Below are positions 33,951-38,346 of a DNA stretch of 38,346 bases, piece by piece (the first letter of the stretch is position 1; each line of letters opens with the position of its first letter). The notes beneath the pieces were generated by a model. It searched no databases. It had not been told where the DNA came from and was given only the letters and a program-made list of their open reading frames with translations. The stretch covers positions 1-38,346 of the IMG/VR virus record IMGVR_UViG_3300008107_000401; one strand, 5' to 3'. The position numbers and the translations under genes are program-made. The stretch comes from a virus.

Positions 33951-34676
33951 TCAGGAATTGTAATATGTTCTTTCTAAATTTGCATAAGAGTGCGTATCTC
34001 TTACATAGTATTGATCATATACAAAGTCAACTGATGTGGTCTTCATATCATCTGATAAATATGAATATTGTTCTCCGTTTATACTAATAGGAACGATATT
34101 TTGAAATCTATAAGATTTCCTAGAATCTTGTGGGTTTTTTGATCCTGTTCTTGCTAAAAAATGCACATCACAAAATGTACATTTAATATTTTTCTCGCTA
34201 TCTTGTCTTCTAGACATCATTCCATAATATGATGCTAAAACCAACCAAGGTTTAATAACAAAATCTACAAACGAAGCATTTGTTTCTAAAAACGTAACAC
34301 TTAGCTTATTATATTTTGTTCTAGTATTTGATGTTGCTGGAGGAAGCCATCCACCATAACTTAACCCATCATTACCGGCCTCAAATGATTCAGTAGGCAA
34401 ATTTACCTGTTTTGCGAAAACACAACCCACATTTTTTTTAAAATGATACTCATAATCTGTAAGTTTGGAAATTGTTTCGTCATTCACATACCAACCTTCC
34501 CCTAAACCAAAATTGCCTTCAAACTTATAAAGAGTTTCACTTAATTTGTTTTTAAGAGCATTTACACTGGCTATATCAAACCACAAAAACCATTGATTAG
34601 AAGAACCTAAAGCTGTAGGCCATTCAGATAATGTTCTTAGGTAGTTTTCATAGGGACTAGATAATTCATCCGCCAT
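33951..34676 (-). CDS. second tail-tube-like protein
   Basis: This 241-residue protein has a tube-fold layout. Segments include WFLWFDIASVNALKNKLSET, VGCVFAKQVNLPTESF, KLSVTFLETNASFVDFVIKPW and a final DFVYDQYYVRD strand. A CTFC motif occurs in the middle. The LPTESF (as ATLPSKTI in gp19), FLETNASFVDFVIKPW and the last strand parallel the tube protein encoded upstream. T4 has one major tube protein and gp54/gp48 relatives, so this may be a tube initiator, a minor tube ring or a tail terminator. It follows gp19 after 28 nt, and a late-type box precedes it. Confidence 0.6.
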   Translation of the reverse strand: MADELSSPYENYLRTLSEWPTALGSSNQWFLWFDIASVNALKNKLSETLYKFEGNFGLGEGWYVNDETISKLTDYEYHFKKNVGCVFAKQVNLPTESFEAGNDGLSYGGWLPPATSNTRTKYNKLSVTFLETNASFVDFVIKPWLVLASYYGMMSRRQDSEKNIKCTFCDVHFLARTGSKNPQDSRKSYRFQNIVPISINGEQYSYLSDDMKTTSVDFVYDQYYVRDTHSYANLERTYYNS

Positions 34677-34682
34677 ATGATA

Positions 34683-34690
34683 TATTTATC
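34683..34690 (-). promoter_or_regulatory. T4-late-type promoter box before the second tube-like gene
   Basis: GATAAATA on the minus strand lies 6 nt before the start codon in the 28-nt gap after the tube gene. It matches NATAAATA. Confidence 0.4.
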
Positions 34691-34704
34691 AAACAATACA
34701 GATA

Positions 34705-35244
34705 TTAGTTTCCTCTTACTCTCCAATATTGGTAAGCAATAGTGGCTGGAGCGGTTACTATATCGCCAGCAGTACCTATGTTTAAGGTAAATTCTCCTAA
34801 ATTTGTTAAATAACAACCGAATAAATCATATGTTCTTAGTGTGTTTCCTTTTTTATCCAAAAGAAGAAGGGTGGTAATTCCATCATCTCCATCAGGAATA
34901 CTATAATCTCCGGTGCTATCTCTATCATCAAAAATATTAGTCATCCAGCCTTCTAGTTTTTCCCTTATTTCCAAACCAGCATCCATTCTTATATTAATAG
35001 ACCAGGCATTACTATTTGGATACTGTACAGTACCAGGAACATTAAACTGTAATCCCATATAAGGAACTGCTATATTATTAATTGTTTTACTAGGGAGGGT
35101 TGCTGATTCTATATAAATTAATTCATCTTGATCTAGGACATTTCCACCAAAATTTATAATTCTAAAAAGATTTTGTCTAAAAAAATCTTTTCTACCAGCG
35201 ACTTCGTGAAAGTTTCTAATACCTTGTTGTGTTAATATTGACAT
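34705..35244 (-). CDS. 19: tail tube protein, gp19-like
   Basis: This 179-residue protein is close to T4 gp19 (163), the major tail tube subunit. It shows FRQNLFRIINFGG near the start, YIESATLPSKTINNIAVPYMG (part), WSINIRMDAGLEIREKLEGW with the helix that packs between rings, then LLLLDKKGNTLRTYDLFGCYLTNLGE (part), which is the typical tube strand pair, and a final IAYQYWRVR strand. It lies directly after the sheath gene, the T4 order 18-19. It is expected to be among the most abundant late proteins. Confidence 0.92.
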   Translation of the reverse strand: MSILTQQGIRNFHEVAGRKDFFRQNLFRIINFGGNVLDQDELIYIESATLPSKTINNIAVPYMGLQFNVPGTVQYPNSNAWSINIRMDAGLEIREKLEGWMTNIFDDRDSTGDYSIPDGDDGITTLLLLDKKGNTLRTYDLFGCYLTNLGEFTLNIGTAGDIVTAPATIAYQYWRVRGN

Positions 35245-35245
35245 A

Positions 35246-35259
35246 TATTTATATTTACC
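35246..35259 (-). promoter_or_regulatory. overlapping late-type boxes before the tube gene
   Basis: On the minus strand GGTAAATA (35252-35259) and TATAAATA (35246-35253) overlap, 7 and 1 nt before the ATG. The closer one matches the T4 late consensus exactly but would start transcription inside the gene. The farther one has spacing like the other late candidates here. Confidence 0.35.
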
Positions 35260-35272
35260 TTTCTATATTAAA

Positions 35273-37990
35273 TTATCCTATAAGATCATCAAGATCTACG
35301 CCAGTTCTTGTAGCAATGAAGTCAGCTAATATGAATTCTGCTGTTCTCACAGGCTGTATATAAACAGCTAATCTTAATTCATTCCTATCAATTACATCTG
35401 GTGTATTATTTCTTTCATCACATATTAGTCTATAATCATAGATACCTTGACGTGTTTTTGCTCTTTCGAAAAGAGGTGTTAATCTTAAAATAACTCTGTT
35501 TCTTGTTGGTATTGTATTTGGTTCAAATACAAATCTATCCAATATTCTAGTTGATTCTTTTTCCAAATGTAAGAACAGATTTCTAACATTTAATCTATCA
35601 AATGCTGTTTGATAATTGATAAATGTTTTTTGACCATAAACAACCATACCTTCTCTTGGGAAGTTTACAACAGGGTTGTATGCAGACCTGTAAAGAATAT
35701 CTCTTTGTCTTTGATTTGGGTTTACGGCCAAATCAGCAACGCCAGAAAGTCTTCCATAATTAAATCCTGCTGGTGCAGTCCAAGGTGCTCTCTTCTTTGC
35801 ATTAAGCATAATTCTTCCAACAAAACCAGAAGGAGGAACCCATGCAAATTCATCAGAAGAAGCATCATACCTTCTCATCCAGTTTGCATATACAGACATA
35901 TATGTTGATCTTCCAATTCTTGCATAAGAATTTTGTAATGGTCTAAAAATATCATCAACAAAATTAAATGCTTTTCTATCTGAAGTTTTTGAGTTAATTC
36001 CTTTTACAAAGATATATCTTAAAGGATCTGATATAAAGACGTGATTTTTTCTTTGTTGAGCAACAGTTCTAAATCTTCTAACAATATCTACATAAGAATC
36101 TCTGACAATATCCGGTGTTTGTAGATATTCTCTATAATTTTTTGGAATAATTTTTAAGTTAGAAATATCAACAGGAATTGTATCATCAAATGTTTCTTGA
36201 TCTATATTTCCTGTAATATTTTCTTGATATTTAACACCAGCATGAATTGTTCCTAATCCTGCTTCACAAACAATATCAAGATTTTTTGTCTCATTTTCGG
36301 TTAATTCATACATTTGGAATGTTCTATCTAATTTTAACATTAAATTTCCAATTCGTTTATTTTGACTAGTTACAGTACTTGGTGTATATATACCAGTAGC
36401 CCAAAGCGATTTTGCTGCATCAGAGATTATTACTCTCTTTGTTGGCATAGCAAAAGAATCAGTCCATGTTCCAGATTCAGAAATATTTGGATTTACTACC
36501 ATTCTAATTCTTGAATTTGAATTATTTTCAACTTTATTTTCGATAAAGAAATTAACAAGTCTACCACCATTAGGATTATTCTGTTTTCTTTGTGAATATA
36601 AAGAACCAACATAAGCTTCTACTGTTGATGGAGTATTTAATGTAATAGCATCTTGTAAATTTGTTGATGTATTAATTCTGAATACAAACAGTTTCAAGCA
36701 ATCATTAAATGAATCTTGTGAGAAATCATATGAGGGCCATCTTGCCATTCTTTCAGAAACACTCTGAAAATTAATACTGGAATAAGGTTCTGATAAAGTG
36801 AAATTTAATCTTTCTTCTGGAACTGTGAAGAATGTTTGAATAGCTTTGTTTGAATCTGAAAGAGGCATTCCATCAATAGCAGAAATAGAATTAACAGCCT
36901 GTAATGAAGTAACTGCATTAAAATCTGTATAAGGAGTATCATCAGAATTATCTGTTAATCCAATATAAAATCCTTCGAATAAATCATTGTTTCTTACTTT
37001 ATCACTATTAACAATTATTATTCCTGCTTTATTAATATCATCTATGCTATTAATTGTGAATTTATCAACGTTATCAGCGTAATCTGTTAAATAATTTAAA
37101 GTATAATTAATAGGAATATTAAAATTATTTCTGGTTGAACTTTTTGCGGAAAGCTGTTCAGCATAGCTTGTAAGTGATAAATTAGTAGTCACAGAAGCCC
37201 AAGCAGTAGGAACACCAAATGCTTCTTTTTTCAATTGATTTGTTTCGTTGTTTGATTCATATGCCAAACTATCAATTTTGTCGTTTATTCTTTGTTCAAA
37301 TAATCTCTGAAGATTAAATGACGTCAATGGTCTGGATAAATTTAATTGTGTTGGTAAAACAACAGGTCCAGTATAAACAGTCTCCGATGGACCAAAATAA
37401 CTGTTTACAAATGAAACATCAGTAACACTCAAATCATTAACTATATCTAAAAATATAGCACTTGCTTGATCCCATGTTAAACTAAATGTTTTGTTTGCTA
37501 CTGATGAAACTTGAAAACCATTTGTCCATGCAATGTTTCTATCTTTAATTTGGTTTTCATATGCATCTTCACTTAAAAGAACAGATTTTGGTGGAAGCAC
37601 ATAATATGTCTCGGCTTCACCATATGTTTTTCCGTGAGGAATAATAGGGAAAAATAATGCACTATAATAGTTTTGAATCCCTTCTCCAGCATTTTTACCA
37701 TAAGGAAGTCTTGTAACAAGAACATCTGATCCAGTAGAAGCTAACTGTTCAACAGTGTGTGACAAATATCTTTCAGCAGCTGTTTCTGGTAAACCAAAAA
37801 CAGTATTAAATTGAGCCATACTTGTTATTCTAACAATTTCATCAGTTGGACCTTGAGGAGCGAAGCCAGCAACCATAGCGGCTGGTCTTCTTGGTGCTAG
37901 TCCGGCTGGTCTTCTTGTTAGGTCAATTTCAGTGATTTGAACGCCTGGTGATTGTATTCTTCTAGGTGATTGTATGATTTTTGTAGCCAT
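35273..37990 (-). CDS. 18: tail sheath protein, gp18-like
   Basis: This 905-residue contractile sheath subunit is longer than T4 gp18 (659). The N-terminus has the conserved SPGVQITEIDLT (14-25) and FAPQGPTDE pattern, and the C-terminus (about 869-905) has RNELRLAVYIQPVRTAEFI, which forms the inter-subunit strand. FINYQTAFDRLNVRNLFLHL and ARIGRSTYMSVYANWM also fit sheath domains near the C-terminal half. The extra about 250 residues probably form outward-facing insertions. The first residues contain two short duplications (QSPRRIQSP and RRPAGLAPRRPA). It starts the late minus-strand module. Confidence 0.95.
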   Translation of the reverse strand: MATKIIQSPRRIQSPGVQITEIDLTRRPAGLAPRRPAAMVAGFAPQGPTDEIVRITSMAQFNTVFGLPETAAERYLSHTVEQLASTGSDVLVTRLPYGKNAGEGIQNYYSALFFPIIPHGKTYGEAETYYVLPPKSVLLSEDAYENQIKDRNIAWTNGFQVSSVANKTFSLTWDQASAIFLDIVNDLSVTDVSFVNSYFGPSETVYTGPVVLPTQLNLSRPLTSFNLQRLFEQRINDKIDSLAYESNNETNQLKKEAFGVPTAWASVTTNLSLTSYAEQLSAKSSTRNNFNIPINYTLNYLTDYADNVDKFTINSIDDINKAGIIIVNSDKVRNNDLFEGFYIGLTDNSDDTPYTDFNAVTSLQAVNSISAIDGMPLSDSNKAIQTFFTVPEERLNFTLSEPYSSINFQSVSERMARWPSYDFSQDSFNDCLKLFVFRINTSTNLQDAITLNTPSTVEAYVGSLYSQRKQNNPNGGRLVNFFIENKVENNSNSRIRMVVNPNISESGTWTDSFAMPTKRVIISDAAKSLWATGIYTPSTVTSQNKRIGNLMLKLDRTFQMYELTENETKNLDIVCEAGLGTIHAGVKYQENITGNIDQETFDDTIPVDISNLKIIPKNYREYLQTPDIVRDSYVDIVRRFRTVAQQRKNHVFISDPLRYIFVKGINSKTSDRKAFNFVDDIFRPLQNSYARIGRSTYMSVYANWMRRYDASSDEFAWVPPSGFVGRIMLNAKKRAPWTAPAGFNYGRLSGVADLAVNPNQRQRDILYRSAYNPVVNFPREGMVVYGQKTFINYQTAFDRLNVRNLFLHLEKESTRILDRFVFEPNTIPTRNRVILRLTPLFERAKTRQGIYDYRLICDERNNTPDVIDRNELRLAVYIQPVRTAEFILADFIATRTGVDLDDLIG
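37879..37917 (-). repeat. 15-bp direct repeats in the first codons of the sheath gene
   Basis: CGGCTGGTCTTCTTG occurs at 37879-37893 and 37903-37917, encoding the two RRPA segments. A second pair, GGTGATTGTAT, lies at 37947-37957 and 37965-37975, encoding the two IQSP segments. Confidence 0.9.
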
Positions 37991-38002
37991 ATTTTATAGA
38001 AA

Positions 38003-38010
38003 TATTTATC
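38003..38010 (-). promoter_or_regulatory. T4-late-type promoter box before the sheath gene
   Basis: GATAAATA on the minus strand lies 12 nt before the sheath ATG, in the 75-nt divergent gap. It matches NATAAATA and has the most ordinary spacing of the late candidates. Confidence 0.5.
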
Positions 38011-38049
38011 TTTCAATAATACCAATTTAAAAAAAAAATAAAAACTTAG

Positions 38050-38057
38050 AGTAAATA
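38050..38057 (+). promoter_or_regulatory. late-type box before the divergent gene
   Basis: AGTAAATA lies 8 nt before the ATG at 38066. It differs from NATAAATA by one base. The mirror box on the other strand serves the sheath gene. Confidence 0.3.
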
Positions 38058-38065
38058 ATAATAAT

Positions 38066-38346
38066 ATGATACCACAAAATTTTGATAATTTGGTTTCTTC
38101 TTTATTGGAAGAAGCTGCTAAATGTACAGGTCCAACAAAGAAAGCGTCTAGTGATAGAAAAGGTAAAAAATATATGCAGTGTGTAAAAAATCCAAATGGC
38201 AAAGGATATAAAAGAGTACATTTTGGACAAAAGGGTGTTAAAGTTACTGGGAAATCAGGAAATACAAAAAGAAAAAAAAGTTTTCGTGCAAGACACGGAT
38301 GTTCAAAAGCAAAACCAGGCACAGCCAAATACCTGAGTTGCAAAAA
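38066..38346 (+). CDS. small basic phage protein, 5' part (partial)
   Basis: The frame begins at ATG 38066 and runs off the window after 93 codons. The protein is basic and Gly/Lys-rich, with an acidic helical start (DNLVSSLLEEAAKCTGPTKK), then KKYMQCVKNPNGKGYKRVHFG (part), and a RKKSFRARHGCSKAKPGTAK stretch. Cys at 19, 39, 80 and 92 and the R-x-R-H-x-C pattern recall small basic structural or DNA-associated proteins in large phages and viruses, but I cannot name the family. It diverges from the sheath gene across a 75-nt gap. The opposite-strand open frame across this stretch is judged not real. Confidence 0.7.
   Translation, partial: MIPQNFDNLVSSLLEEAAKCTGPTKKASSDRKGKKYMQCVKNPNGKGYKRVHFGQKGVKVTGKSGNTKRKKSFRARHGCSKAKPGTAKYLSCK

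Noticed and set aside
37918-38343. Long minus-strand open frame, Phe/Leu-rich
   Set aside because: It overlaps the plus-strand gene at 38066, which has a good start context and protein-like composition, and it also runs into the sheath start. Its composition is that of a reverse-strand shadow.
1-38346. tRNA genes, CRISPR arrays, insertion sequences and attachment sites
   Set aside because: No cloverleaf-like sequence, regular spaced repeats, transposase or integrase motifs were seen in the gaps, which are all short.

Overview
The window is an AT-rich (roughly 30% G+C by eye), gene-dense piece of a T4-like myovirus genome, most plausibly marine. No host genes, tRNA, rRNA, CRISPR array or insertion sequence were seen. 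The T4-type DNA polymerase (gp43), UvsX, gp41 helicase, gp32, a gp45-like clamp, gp46, gp17 terminase, gp18 sheath and gp19 tube fix the lineage. The host cannot be read from the sequence. No gap between genes exceeds about 110 bases.

Layout. (1) 1-3260, plus strand: a cell-surface or glycan-type cassette with the tail of an unknown gene, a DUF3431-like protein, a GT25-like and a DXD-type glycosyltransferase, and two class I SAM methyltransferases. (2) 3267-18361, plus strand: the replication/recombination module. In order it holds gp46, a GT-B glycosyltransferase, gp43, an Sm-like small protein, a strong terminator, UvsX, gp41, a DHH phosphoesterase, a small unknown, a gp59-like helicase loader, gp32, a divergent FolE2 (GTP cyclohydrolase IB), a small protein, a gp45-like clamp and three unknowns. 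(3) 18358-37990, minus strand: the late structural module. In transcription order it holds sheath, tube, a second tube-like protein, two gp26/gp51-type tail chaperones, tape measure, gp48-like tube cap, gp53-like wedge, terminase large subunit, a third tube-like protein, gp27-like hub, a Cys-rich small protein, a hydrophobic structural protein and a very large hub spike. (4) 38066-end, plus strand: the start of a small basic protein, divergent from the sheath gene.

The plus-strand replication genes and minus-strand late genes converge at 18358-18361, where the stop codons overlap in one TTAA with no visible terminator. Sigma70-like boxes (TTGNNN, 16-18 nt, TANNNT) precede several plus-strand genes. 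T4-late-type octamers (NATAAATA) lie immediately upstream of several late genes. Most start codons lack a Shine-Dalgarno sequence and sit in A/T-rich contexts such as TTAATATG; one gene (15668) has a canonical GGAGGA.

Most notable: the hub spike carries an M15-type peptidase domain and a 3D/RlpA-like domain apparently spliced into its OB fold. The FolE2 homologue keeps the catalytic Cys/His motif but lacks other usual histidines and starts with two strong hairpins inside its coding sequence. The tape measure has a triplicated hydrophobic module and a near-perfect 36-bp tandem duplication. The terminase gene lies inside the baseplate cluster.
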